From assembly GCA_016124235.1 (NCBI GenBank), contig WGOC01000015.1:56943-120942 (forward strand): 64,000 bases of DNA, written 5' to 3'. Source of the DNA: a bacterium. GTDB taxonomy: Bacteria; Verrucomicrobiota; Verrucomicrobiia; Limisphaerales; RI-55. Position 1 is the stretch's first letter, and the number at the start of each line of letters is the position of its first letter. The position numbers were made by a program, and so were the translations under genes. Below are positions 1-8,576 of this stretch, piece by piece. Under the pieces are notes generated by a model that saw only the letters and a list, made by a program, of their open reading frames with translations, made no database searches and was not told where the DNA came from.

Positions 1-2085
1 ATCATCGACATCGGCGACGGCATTGCCGTGGCCTTCAAGATTGAGTCGCACAACCACCCGAGTGCCGTGGAGCCGTTCCAGGGTGCCGCTACCGGTGTGG
101 GCGGGATCATCCGCGACATTTTCACAATGGGTGCGCGTCCGATCGCTGCGGTGAATTCGCTACGGTTCGGCGAATTAAGCAATCCGGAGGTTCGCCGCCT
201 TTTCGCGGGCGTGGTTTCCGGCATTGGTCATTACGGCAACTGCTTCGGCATTCCGACCGTCGCGGGCGAGGTTTACTTCGACAAATCGTACGAAGGGAAT
301 CCGCTGGTCAACGCGTTCGCCTTGGGCGTGCTGCGCCACGAGCAGATTGCGCGCGGGGCCGCCCGGGGAATTGGAAACCCTGTGTTTTACGTCGGCCCGG
401 CGACGGGTCGAGATGGCCTCGCCGGTGCGGCGTTCGCCTCCCAAGACCTTACCGAAGAATCGGCCGAGCACCAACGCGGCGCCGTGCAGGTTGGCGATCC
501 ATTCATGGAAAAGCTTGTTATGGAGGCCACGCTCGAACTGCTGGCCACGGGCGCCGTCGCGGGCATTCAAGACATGGGCGCGGCAGGTTTGACCTGTTCA
601 ACTTGCGAGACGGCCGGCCGCGCGGGCACAGGAATAGAAATCGATCTCGCCAAAGTCCCCCAACGCGCGCCGAACATGACGCCTTACGAGATTATGCTCA
701 GCGAATCGCAGGAGCGCATGCTGATCATCGTCCAGAAAGGTCGCGAAGAGGAGGTTAAGCGCATCTTCGACAAATGGGATTTGCCGTGGGCCGAGATTGG
801 GTTTGTGACCGACACCGGAATGATGGTCGTCAAGAATCATGGTGAAGTGGTGGTCAATTTGCCGGCCAGCAAACTCGCCAATGACGCTCCGGTGTATCAG
901 CGGGAAGCCCGGGAGCCAAAGTATCTCGAGAAAGTTCGCGCGTTGACCCTCGATGGTGTGGCCGATCTCACCGACCCAACCGACGCGCTCTCGCAGTTGC
1001 TTGCCTGGCCGAGCATCGCTTCGAAGAACTGGGTCTATCGGCAATACGATTTCACGGTGCGCGACGGAACGGTGGTCTTCCCTGGCTCCGACGCGGCGGT
1101 GATCCGTGTGAAAAACGATTCGCTGCCGTTGTTGCCGGCCGATTCGCCAAACGCCGGCAAAACTGTGCCCGACAAGTTCCTGGCCATCGCGGTCGATTGC
1201 AACGGAACCTACACGTATCTTGATCCCTATGAAGGCGGAAAGATCGCCGTCACGGAATGCGCGCGTAATCTTGCCTGCTCCGGAGCCACTCCACTGGGTA
1301 CGACCGACAACCTTAATTTTGGCAATCCCCACAACCCGGAGTTGTTCTGGCAACTCAAGGAAAGCGTTCGCGGTCTCGCCGACGCCTGCCGCGCGTTCAA
1401 CGCTCCGGTGACCGGTGGCAACGTCAGTCTCTACAATCAAAACCCAACCGGCGCGATCGATCCGACGCCGACCGTCGCCATAGTCGGATTGATCGATGAT
1501 CCGAAATACATCACGACCCAGTGGTTCAAGAACGAAGGTGACGTGATCATTTTGCTGGGTGAAGCCATCGACACTACGGACAAACTTGGTGGGCTGGGCG
1601 GTTCCGCTTATCTGCGTGTCATCCATCAAACGAAAAATGGCATCCCCCCACGTTGCGACCTCGAAGTTGCAAAAAATCTGCACGAAGGCATCCGCGCATT
1701 GATCATCGGCGAATCGATCAAGAGCGCCCACGATTGCTCCGAAGGCGGTTTGCTTGTCGCCATTGCGGAGAGCTGCATTTCCAACCAATCAGCCCGCCAT
1801 ACGCCAGTGCTTTTGGGCGCGCAATTGGATCTTTCTGAGGCAAAAGTGGAACGTCTGGATGCGCTCCTTTTTGGCGAGACTCAAAATCGTATCGTCATCA
1901 GCACGTCCGCGATCGATGCCGGCAAAGTGCTCGCGCAAGCAAAGGCGTTGAACCTACCGGCAATGCGACTTGGCACCGTCGGTGGCGACAAACTGACCGT
2001 GAAGACCGGACAAGGCGAATGGACATGGTCGCTGGCCGATCTCCACGACGCCTGGTTCAATTCAATCGCCCGCGCAATGGCGTGA
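1..2085 (+). CDS. purL: Phosphoribosylformylglycinamidine synthase II (PurL), 5'-truncated by window edge
   Basis: This enzyme catalyses the ATP- and glutamine-dependent conversion of FGAR to FGAM, the fourth step of de novo purine synthesis, in the cytosol. The reading frame is open from base 1 with no start, so the N-terminal part lies outside the window. The first visible residues include the signature ESHNHPS and the following QGAATGVGG loop, which in small-type PurL sit near the N-terminal end. The 694 visible residues carry both AIRS-like ATP-binding/C-terminal repeats ([37 protein letters not shown]). It ends 8 bases before the convergent cysteine-desulfurase-like gene. PurS and PurQ partners are not visible. 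The family assignment is secure from the conserved motifs; the missing length is inferred. Confidence 0.97.
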   Translation: MIDIGDGIAVAFKIESHNHPSAVEPFQGAATGVGGIIRDIFTMGARPIAAVNSLRFGELSNPEVRRLFAGVVSGIGHYGNCFGIPTVAGEVYFDKSYEGNPLVNAFALGVLRHEQIARGAARGIGNPVFYVGPATGRDGLAGAAFASQDLTEESAEHQRGAVQVGDPFMEKLVMEATLELLATGAVAGIQDMGAAGLTCSTCETAGRAGTGIEIDLAKVPQRAPNMTPYEIMLSESQERMLIIVQKGREEEVKRIFDKWDLPWAEIGFVTDTGMMVVKNHGEVVVNLPASKLANDAPVYQREAREPKYLEKVRALTLDGVADLTDPTDALSQLLAWPSIASKNWVYRQYDFTVRDGTVVFPGSDAAVIRVKNDSLPLLPADSPNAGKTVPDKFLAIAVDCNGTYTYLDPYEGGKIAVTECARNLACSGATPLGTTDNLNFGNPHNPELFWQLKESVRGLADACRAFNAPVTGGNVSLYNQNPTGAIDPTPTVAIVGLIDDPKYITTQWFKNEGDVIILLGEAIDTTDKLGGLGGSAYLRVIHQTKNGIPPRCDLEVAKNLHEGIRALIIGESIKSAHDCSEGGLLVAIAESCISNQSARHTPVLLGAQLDLSEAKVERLDALLFGETQNRIVISTSAIDAGKVLAQAKALNLPAMRLGTVGGDKLTVKTGQGEWTWSLADLHDAWFNSIARAMA

Positions 2086-2093
2086 GGTGAAAG

Positions 2094-3296
2094 CTAAACC
2101 CGGGATTCTGAATCGCGCTGAAAATCCTCCCACGCGGGAGACATTTCGCGGAGACGCTGAACCATCTTGGCGAAAACTTTCACAAACTGGTCAGCTTCAC
2201 CCGCCGTCGTGTCTTTGCCGGGAGACACCAAAACGGCCGCTCGTGCCAGGTCCGCACTGACACCGATTGCGTCCAGCACCGGCGACGATTTTAACGCCTT
2301 CAACGTGCAAGCCGTGCCGCTGCCGATGGCAATTCCCTGAGCGTCGCACATGAGCATCAAGCCTTCGCCTTCGGTGCAAACGGGCGAAACGTTCAGATTC
2401 GTCACCAGCCTATTGCTGCCGATTGGCGGACCGTTGAGCTGGACGTGCGGGATCTCGTTATGAATTCCAGACCACAGGCGCTCTTGCATCTTGGCAACGT
2501 GAAGCATCCGTTCATCGAGACTCTCTTTTGCAGCATCAGCGGCCGCGCCGGCACCGGCGATCGCCGCGACATTTTCCGCCCCAGCGCGAAGTCCGCCTTC
2601 CTGAATGCCACCGTGGATCAAAGGAGCCAAACGCACGCGGCGGTTCCGATACAAAACTCCAACGCCCTTCGGTCCATAAAATCGGTGCGGGGCGAGTGTG
2701 AGCAAATCGATCCCCAAAGTCTGGACGTCCAGGGGTAGCCAGCCGCCGGCATAATTGGCTTCCACCAGAAACGTCGCGCCGGCATCAGCCGTGATCGCCC
2801 CCAGTTCCGCCAATGGCTGGATGGTTCCGATGTCGTAGTTCGCCGCGTGCGTCGCCACCAGAAACGTATCGTCGGTCACTGCTTTTCGAACCTCGTCCAA
2901 ATCCAGTTTGCCTGCCGAGTCGACCGGCACGTGGGTGACCGCAATGCCATCACGTTTGAGAAAATCGATGGAACTCAGCACCGCCGGATGTTCGATCGTG
3001 CTGCACACGACGTGCGAGCGCTTGCGCCGCGGATGCCAGGCGAGCCCTTTAATGGCGAGGTTGATGGCCTCCGTTCCGCTCGACGTGAATAGAATGTTCT
3101 CCGGTGATTCCGCGTTAAGCATCGCCGCAAATTGTTCGCGCGCTTGGTTCAACGCGTCCCGGGCGGCGAGCCCAAATTGGTGGATCGAGCCGGCACTCCC
3201 AAATTGTTCGTCCAGAAACGGCAACATCGCCTCCCGCGCCGCTGGCAGCAGCGGTGTGGTCGCGAGGTGATCGAGGTAAACGCGCGGTCCGGCCAT
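2094..3296 (-). CDS. Cysteine desulfurase (NifS/IscS)-like protein lacking the PLP lysine
   Basis: This is a fold-type I aminotransferase class V protein of 400 residues, the usual length for NifS/IscS proteins. The N-terminal YLDHLATTPL, the STIEHPAVL histidine (His103), the GLRAGAEN segment and the GTACTLK loop with the catalytic-type Cys330 are all present. The internal-aldimine lysine, normally in a SxHK-(I/F)YGPKG context, is Arg205 here (APHRFYGPKG, codon CGA at 2682-2684). The Asp that normally pairs with the pyridine nitrogen is Glu179, and the DAAQ glutamine is also lost (EANY). It therefore looks like a catalytically altered or dead paralogue, although the frame is intact. I chose the ATG at 3296 because MAGPRVYLDH matches family N termini; a start at 3407 would overlap the divergent subtilase start. 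No Isc/Suf genes are adjacent. Confidence 0.85.
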   Translation of the reverse strand: MAGPRVYLDHLATTPLLPAAREAMLPFLDEQFGSAGSIHQFGLAARDALNQAREQFAAMLNAESPENILFTSSGTEAINLAIKGLAWHPRRKRSHVVCSTIEHPAVLSSIDFLKRDGIAVTHVPVDSAGKLDLDEVRKAVTDDTFLVATHAANYDIGTIQPLAELGAITADAGATFLVEANYAGGWLPLDVQTLGIDLLTLAPHRFYGPKGVGVLYRNRRVRLAPLIHGGIQEGGLRAGAENVAAIAGAGAAADAAKESLDERMLHVAKMQERLWSGIHNEIPHVQLNGPPIGSNRLVTNLNVSPVCTEGEGLMLMCDAQGIAIGSGTACTLKALKSSPVLDAIGVSADLARAAVLVSPGKDTTAGEADQFVKVFAKMVQRLREMSPAWEDFQRDSESRV

Positions 3297-3317
3297 CCCG
3301 GCGATGAAGCGAAAGGA

Positions 3318-3345
3318 CTTAGTCCGTGTCAATCCGTGAGGTTTT
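3318..3345. repeat. Dispersed 'GTGTCAATCCGTG' boilerplate repeat, copy 1
   Basis: The sequence AGTCCGTGTCAATCCGTGAG followed by a T-run resembles the stretch at 61042-61089 (GTGTCGATCTGTGTTAATCTG). Both lie between genes. Repeats of this wording are, to my knowledge, scattered between genes in several bacterial phyla, including the PVC group. Here it lies in the divergent gap between the cysteine-desulfurase-like gene and the subtilase and may contribute to their 5' leaders. Confidence 0.45.
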
Positions 3346-3405
3346 TGAAACGGGAATGCTTTTTGGAATTGCCGCCTTGCCCAACCGCCCGAATGATGTG
3401 GTCTC

Positions 3406-5301
3406 ATGAAACGCGTCGCTCAATTTCCCAAGAACCTTCCCGTCCGCTTCCTTTGGGCGCTGGCCTTTGCGTGCCTGATAGCCCAGCCTGGATTCGCACA
3501 GGAAAAGAAAAAGATCACCAAGGCCGATGAATTGCCGCGGTTGACTTACTCGATCGACGGCACGGCGACGGCACTGGTGACGAACGCGGAAAAGTTTGAG
3601 CCATTCGCGCAAAAAGTGCGGTCCGACATTGATAAATTGCTCTCCGAGTACGACATCGAAGACAAGGCAACGCTCAAGGAATTCAAGGGAACGCTGTTGT
3701 CGCTCGATCTCCTCGCCGGCAATGAGGAAGCGGCGATGAAGCTGATCCGCGAGTTGCGCGACCTGGAAGACAAGCCATCGCAAAAAATGCTGACCGGTCT
3801 TTCGACTGAATCACGCATGGCCGCCGAGAAGGTCGTGGAAAAGCCGAAGGAAAATGAAGCGGCTTTCAAGAAGGCATTCGAGGAAATCTACGAATCGCGC
3901 CTCAAAGCGTTGCCCTGGCCAATCGTGGAAGCGGATATCAAACGGGCCAAAGGCGGTCTGGAGATTCGAAGCGAAAACCTGCTGCTGGGCATGGTGCAAA
4001 GCCAGCTCGAGCCGGCGATCAAGGAGACGGGCACGGTCAGTCTGGACGTCGCGCAGACTTTGATTGGTATTCGTTCCTTTCTGCAGGTGCAGTTGCCGCT
4101 CAAGGACGAAATGGTCGCCGCGTTGGGCGCGGTGATTTCGGCTCATGACGTCAAGAAGCCGGACATCTGGGCGGCGCGCGAATGGAACTTGCCGGACGAC
4201 CAAAAGCTCGCGCCGGTAATCGTGGCAATTTGGGATTCAGGCGTGGACGTCGGCATATTCAAGGACCGCGTTTTTACCAATCCGCGCGAACAAGCCGACG
4301 GACGGGACGACGACAACAACGGTTTTGTCGATGACGTTCACGGGATTGCGTTCGATCTGGAATCGCACAAGAACACTTCTCTACTTTATCCGTTGAAGGA
4401 CGCGCAGGAACGGCTTCCCTCGATGAAAAATAAAATCAAAGGGCTGCTCGATCTGCAGGCCGCAGTGGACAGTCCGGAGGCGACCGAATTGAAGCAGGCG
4501 ATGTCCACCATCAAACAAGACGAAGTAAAGCCGTTCATCGAGGACATCAGCCTGTTCGGCAACTACGCGCACGGCACGCACGTGGCCGGCATTGCGGCGG
4601 CCGGCAATCCGTTCATCCGTTTGCTCGTCGCGCGGCTTACGTTCGATTATCACTTGATTCCCTTGGAGCCGACAATTGAACGGGCGGAGAACGAAGCAAA
4701 GATGTATCGCGAGACGGTGAACTATTTCAAAGCCAACCGTGTTCGCGTCGTCAATATGAGCTGGGGCGGTTCGTTGAAGGATGTCGAGGCGGCGCTCGAA
4801 GCGAATGCTGTGGAAAAGGATGCCGCCAAGCGCGCCGAACTGGCGCGGAAGATTTTCAAAATCAGCCGGGACGGCCTTTACGAAGCGATCAAGAGTGCCC
4901 CGGAGATTCTGTTCGTCTGCGCGGCCGGTAATAGCGACGAGGACAACGCGTTTCAGGAGGACATTCCGTCGTCGTTTCAATTGCCGAACATGATCACCGT
5001 CGGTGCGGTCGATCAGGCGGGCGATCGGACTTCGTTCACGAGCTTCGGCAAGAACGTCGAAGTTTACGCCAACGGCTTCGAAGTCGAGAGTTACATTCCC
5101 GGGGGCGATCGCATGAAGTTTTCCGGAACTTCGATGGCGTCGCCAAACGTGGTGAATCTGGCGGCCAAGATTCTCACCGAGAAGCCCTCATTGAAACCGG
5201 GCGAAGTTGCCGCGTTGATCAAACAAGGTGCGGAAAAAGGCGGCAGCGAAAATTTCGCACTCATCAACCCGCAAAAGACGGCCGCGCTAATTGAGAAATA
5301 G
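3406..5301 (+). CDS. Exported subtilisin-family (S8) serine peptidase with a large helical N-terminal region
   Basis: A 631-residue secreted peptidase. Residues 1-31 form a signal peptide (charged start, hydrophobic core, cleavage near GFAQ). The S8 triad is visible as Asp277 (AIWDSGV), His389 (YAHGTHVAG) and Ser576 (FSGTSMASP), with the oxyanion Asn509 in CAAGNS. A DDDNNGFVDDVHG segment (301-313) after the Asp motif resembles the Asp-rich loop of other PVC subtilases, including the one at 35240 in this window. Unusual are about 230 residues of Lys/Glu-rich, mostly helical sequence before the catalytic domain instead of a short I9 prodomain, and a helical insert of about 65 residues between the Asp and His motifs. 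Substrate is unknown. It starts divergently from the cysteine-desulfurase-like gene. Confidence 0.9.
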   Translation: MKRVAQFPKNLPVRFLWALAFACLIAQPGFAQEKKKITKADELPRLTYSIDGTATALVTNAEKFEPFAQKVRSDIDKLLSEYDIEDKATLKEFKGTLLSLDLLAGNEEAAMKLIRELRDLEDKPSQKMLTGLSTESRMAAEKVVEKPKENEAAFKKAFEEIYESRLKALPWPIVEADIKRAKGGLEIRSENLLLGMVQSQLEPAIKETGTVSLDVAQTLIGIRSFLQVQLPLKDEMVAALGAVISAHDVKKPDIWAAREWNLPDDQKLAPVIVAIWDSGVDVGIFKDRVFTNPREQADGRDDDNNGFVDDVHGIAFDLESHKNTSLLYPLKDAQERLPSMKNKIKGLLDLQAAVDSPEATELKQAMSTIKQDEVKPFIEDISLFGNYAHGTHVAGIAAAGNPFIRLLVARLTFDYHLIPLEPTIERAENEAKMYRETVNYFKANRVRVVNMSWGGSLKDVEAALEANAVEKDAAKRAELARKIFKISRDGLYEAIKSAPEILFVCAAGNSDEDNAFQEDIPSSFQLPNMITVGAVDQAGDRTSFTSFGKNVEVYANGFEVESYIPGGDRMKFSGTSMASPNVVNLAAKILTEKPSLKPGEVAALIKQGAEKGGSENFALINPQKTAALIEK

Positions 5302-5323
5302 ACAGCCAACCAATGTTCGTTCT

Positions 5324-5668
5324 CTAAAACTTAAGGTTATAGCCACTGGCGAGACATCCGAATGCACTCATCGTCACGCTCACGACGGCGAAGATGAGCG
5401 CAAAGAGAACGCTCAACCCGGCGCGCCCCGACGACGTCCGGCCGACGTGACATCCCAAAATCACTCCCGCGCCCATTCCTCCGAGCGCTCCGCCAAAGAA
5501 GCCAATACCCGGCGCGAGATCCGTCTTATCGCCGATCACGAGTACGCTCAGTGAAGTCAGCAAGACGGGACCCAACAACGCACCGAAAAACCAAAACCAG
5601 TTCAGCTTCTTGCGTCGCAGAATTGGCGGTTCGTTGGCAAGCGGAGGTGGGGTTGGGGTGGCGTTCAT
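5324..5668 (-). CDS. Small membrane protein of unknown function
   Basis: A 114-residue protein with a proline-rich cytoplasmic-type N terminus (PTPPPLANEPP), a basic RRKK segment, then three hydrophobic stretches (about residues 24-46, 52-74 and 85-107) typical of a small integral membrane protein. The middle segment is glycine-rich (GGALGGMGAGV). I do not recognise a family. It is convergent with the upstream subtilase (22 bases between stops) and divergent from the S10 peptidase gene. The call rests on the clean start, the length and the regular membrane topology; function cannot be inferred. Confidence 0.6.
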   Translation of the reverse strand: MNATPTPPPLANEPPILRRKKLNWFWFFGALLGPVLLTSLSVLVIGDKTDLAPGIGFFGGALGGMGAGVILGCHVGRTSSGRAGLSVLFALIFAVVSVTMSAFGCLASGYNLKF

Positions 5669-5816
5669 GTGATTGCGCGGAAGCTAACAGGAACGTTGAA
5701 AAGTTCAACAAGCCACCCGCTTGCCGGCTGGCTCGAACCGAATTCGGAGTCGCCGTTTCGTCAGCCTGCCGCCTTTCCGTTTGCCAATTGCGCAGTCGGT
5801 CGGCAGGTTCGTCTCC

Positions 5817-7388
5817 ATGCGCCGATTTCATTTTCTCGCCCTGCTTTTTGCTATTGCATTTACAGCTTCCCAACTCGTAGCGGCAGACACCGAACCAAAT
5901 AGGGACAACACCGCCGCCGAGGCCACCAAAAAGGAGAAGAAGGAGGAGGACAAAAAGGACGAGTCCAAGGACATGGCCGTGTCGAAGGACGAGAAGACCC
6001 AGATCACAAAACATTCGATCACCGTTGGCGGTCAGCAGGTCGACTACACCGCCACCGCGGGAACCATCTTTTTGCGGAACAACAAGAACGAGCCGACGGC
6101 GTCGATCTTTTACATTGCCTACACGCGTGATGGCGTTGACGACAAAACCAAGCGGCCGGTGACCTTCTCATTCAACGGCGGACCAGGGTCGTCTTCCGTG
6201 TGGCTCCACATGGGCGCCCTCGGTCCAAAGCGAGCGGTGCTGGAAGAAGACGGCAGCCCGGTGCCGCCGCCCTACCGGATGGTCGACAATGAGTATTCGC
6301 TGCTCGACGTCACGGATCTGGTTTTCATTGATCCGGTCAGCACCGGCTACAGTCGAGCAACCAAACCGGAGGACGCCAGGAATTTTCACAGCGTCGATTC
6401 CGACATCAGTTCGGTGGCGGATTTCATCCGGCTCTACACGACGCGCAATGAACGTTGGATGTCACCGAAGTTCATCATCGGGGAAAGCTACGGAACGACG
6501 CGAGCGGCCGGCTTAAGTGGCGAACTGAGCTCGGTGCATCGGATGAACGTAAACGGAATCATGCTGGTCAGCACGGTGCTGAATTTCATGACCTTGCGAT
6601 TCGCCGAGGGCAACGATCTACCGTACGTGTTGTTTTTCCCGACCTACGCGTCGACGGCCTGGTATCACAAAAAGCTCGCGCCGGAACTCCAGAATCAGTC
6701 GCTGGCGGACGTGCTGAAGCAAGCCGAGGAATTTGCGACCGGCGACTACAGCCAGGCGTTGCTGCTCGGTGACGGCTTGAGCGCGGATCGTCGCCAGCAG
6801 GTCGTTGCGCAATACGCGAAACTCACGAGCCTCAGCCCGCAGTTTATCGACCGTTCCAACCTGCGGGTGAGCATGTCCGAGTTCAGTCGCGAATTGTTGC
6901 ACGACGAGAACAAGATGATCGGCCGGTTTGACAGCCGTTACACGGGCTACGTGCGCGATCGTCTGGGACTGGACATGGAGTACGATCCGAGCGGCGAAGC
7001 GGTCTTCAGCGCGTATGCGAGCACGTTCAACGACTATGTCCGGCGCGATCTGGGATTTGAAAGCGACCTGCCCTACAAGATTTTGACCGGCGATGTGCAA
7101 CCGTGGAACTGGGGTCAGGGAAACAATTATGTCAACGTCGCCACGACGCTGGCGGATAGCCTGACCCGCAATCCATTTCTGAAGGTCCACGTTTCGAGCG
7201 GTTACTATGATTTAGCGACGCCCTACTTTGCCACGGAATACACCTTCAACCATCTGGGCATCGATCCCGCGCTGCAAAAAAATGTAACCCAGGACTTCTA
7301 CACCGCCGGCCACATGATGTATTTGAACCTGCCGGATTTAAAGAAGCTCAAAGACGACCTCGCGCGATTCATCGAGGCGTCAAAGTAG
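5817..7388 (+). CDS. Exported S10 serine carboxypeptidase
   Basis: A 523-residue exported alpha/beta-hydrolase of peptidase family S10. The start at 5817 was chosen because MRRFHFLALLFAIAF begins a good signal peptide ending near LVAA; longer in-frame starts upstream add a non-signal sequence. A Lys/Glu-rich linker (residues 36-62) follows. The S10 signatures are FNGGPGSSSVW (oxyanion-hole region, 119-129), GESYG with nucleophile Ser224, Asp465 in SGYYDLATP and His499 in AGHMMY, in the family order. Bacterial S10 enzymes release C-terminal residues from peptides in the periplasm or outside the cell. Two secreted subtilases occur in the same window, suggesting a proteolytic, peptide-scavenging lifestyle. 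The family is certain; specificity is unknown. Confidence 0.93.
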   Translation: MRRFHFLALLFAIAFTASQLVAADTEPNRDNTAAEATKKEKKEEDKKDESKDMAVSKDEKTQITKHSITVGGQQVDYTATAGTIFLRNNKNEPTASIFYIAYTRDGVDDKTKRPVTFSFNGGPGSSSVWLHMGALGPKRAVLEEDGSPVPPPYRMVDNEYSLLDVTDLVFIDPVSTGYSRATKPEDARNFHSVDSDISSVADFIRLYTTRNERWMSPKFIIGESYGTTRAAGLSGELSSVHRMNVNGIMLVSTVLNFMTLRFAEGNDLPYVLFFPTYASTAWYHKKLAPELQNQSLADVLKQAEEFATGDYSQALLLGDGLSADRRQQVVAQYAKLTSLSPQFIDRSNLRVSMSEFSRELLHDENKMIGRFDSRYTGYVRDRLGLDMEYDPSGEAVFSAYASTFNDYVRRDLGFESDLPYKILTGDVQPWNWGQGNNYVNVATTLADSLTRNPFLKVHVSSGYYDLATPYFATEYTFNHLGIDPALQKNVTQDFYTAGHMMYLNLPDLKKLKDDLARFIEASK

Positions 7389-7519
7389 CGCCTTGCGCTA
7401 TCCATGGCCGGCAAACCCACTTTCCCGGACCGGATGCTGGAGGTGTCCTTCACGGCTCCAGATTTGATGTGACTTTTTTGGCGAGCTTGGTCTACCTTCA
7501 CGTTCGAATTTAGACGGCT

Positions 7520-8392
7520 ATGAGCACGACCCAATCGAATCCCACCAACCAACCTCTGGACCATTTGCATGACTGGGAGGAGTTCGTGGAAGGTCAACTT
7601 TATCCCGAGCCCAACAAGAAGCAGAAGAAGGATTACCGGAACTACGACAATCCTGCGCGGGACACGGTGCGTGAGTTTTACCGGTTGAACCATATCAACC
7701 AAACCTACGACTTTGTGCGTCAGAAGGAGGCCGAGTTTCTGCCGTTACGGAAGCGCGAAATGACGATTTACGAAGCCGTCGAATTCCTGAACACGTTGGT
7801 GGATGATTCCGATCCCGACACTGATCTCGATCAGCTCCAGCATCTGTTGCAAACCAGCGAAGCGATCCGGCGTGACGGGCACGAAGATTGGTTTGTGCTG
7901 ACCGGATTCCTGCACGACCTCGGCAAGGTGCTCTGTCTGTTTGGCGAACCGCAATGGGCGGTGGTTGGCGACACGTTTCCCGTTGGCTGCCGACACAGCG
8001 ACAAAGTGGTGTATCCCGAATTCTTCTCCGACAACGCAGATTCCAAGGACGCGCGCTACAACACGCGTTTGGGCGTCTACGAGGAAGGCTGCGGCCTGAA
8101 GAACATCCACATGTCCTGGGGTCACGACGAGTATCTTTACTTCGTGACCAAGGACTACCTGCCCGAGCCGGCGCAATACATGGTTCGCTACCACAGCTTC
8201 TACGCCTGGCACCGCGAAAACGAATACGATCACCTGTGCGACCAACGCGATCGCGAGATGCTCTACTGGGTGCGCAAGTTCAATCCGTACGATCTCTACT
8301 CGAAGGTTCCGGTGAAGCCGAACTGGAACGACCTGAAACCGTATTACGACAAATTGTTCGCCAAGTATCTTCCGGCGAAAATTGCGTTTTAG
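7520..8392 (+). CDS. Myo-inositol oxygenase (MIOX family)
   Basis: This is a mixed-valent diiron oxygenase that cleaves myo-inositol with O2 to D-glucuronate. The 290-residue length matches animal MIOX. The metal ligands can be aligned: His108 ([11 protein letters not shown]), His132-Asp133 (FLHDLGK), His202 (SWGHDEY), His225 (RYHSFYAWH) and Asp258 (NPYDLYSK). Other family hallmarks are [12 protein letters not shown] near residue 39 and the C-terminal [13 protein letters not shown]. The enzyme is best known from eukaryotes and occurs in scattered bacteria. No glucuronate isomerase or inositol dehydrogenase gene is adjacent, so the rest of the pathway lies elsewhere. It is followed after 184 bases by the sheath-like gene, without an obvious functional link. 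Confidence 0.95.
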   Translation: MSTTQSNPTNQPLDHLHDWEEFVEGQLYPEPNKKQKKDYRNYDNPARDTVREFYRLNHINQTYDFVRQKEAEFLPLRKREMTIYEAVEFLNTLVDDSDPDTDLDQLQHLLQTSEAIRRDGHEDWFVLTGFLHDLGKVLCLFGEPQWAVVGDTFPVGCRHSDKVVYPEFFSDNADSKDARYNTRLGVYEEGCGLKNIHMSWGHDEYLYFVTKDYLPEPAQYMVRYHSFYAWHRENEYDHLCDQRDREMLYWVRKFNPYDLYSKVPVKPNWNDLKPYYDKLFAKYLPAKIAF

Positions 8393-8576
8393 ACTACGGT
8401 CCGAATCCCGAGAGCGGTCACCTCAATCTCAATTTGCCGGACGTTCCGCGCTTATCCCAGGCCGGGAATTTCTCCCTCGTTGCATTTTGGAACGACCGGA
8501 GAAGCGTCGCCATTACACACAAAGTAAGTTGGAACGTTTAAGGTTTGACGGTTAGTGTTCGGCCAAACGAGCAGCT

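Noticed and set aside
598..1788. Long open frame on the minus strand inside purL
   Set aside because: It is antisense to a securely identified gene and has no family motif; GC-rich third positions often keep antisense frames open.
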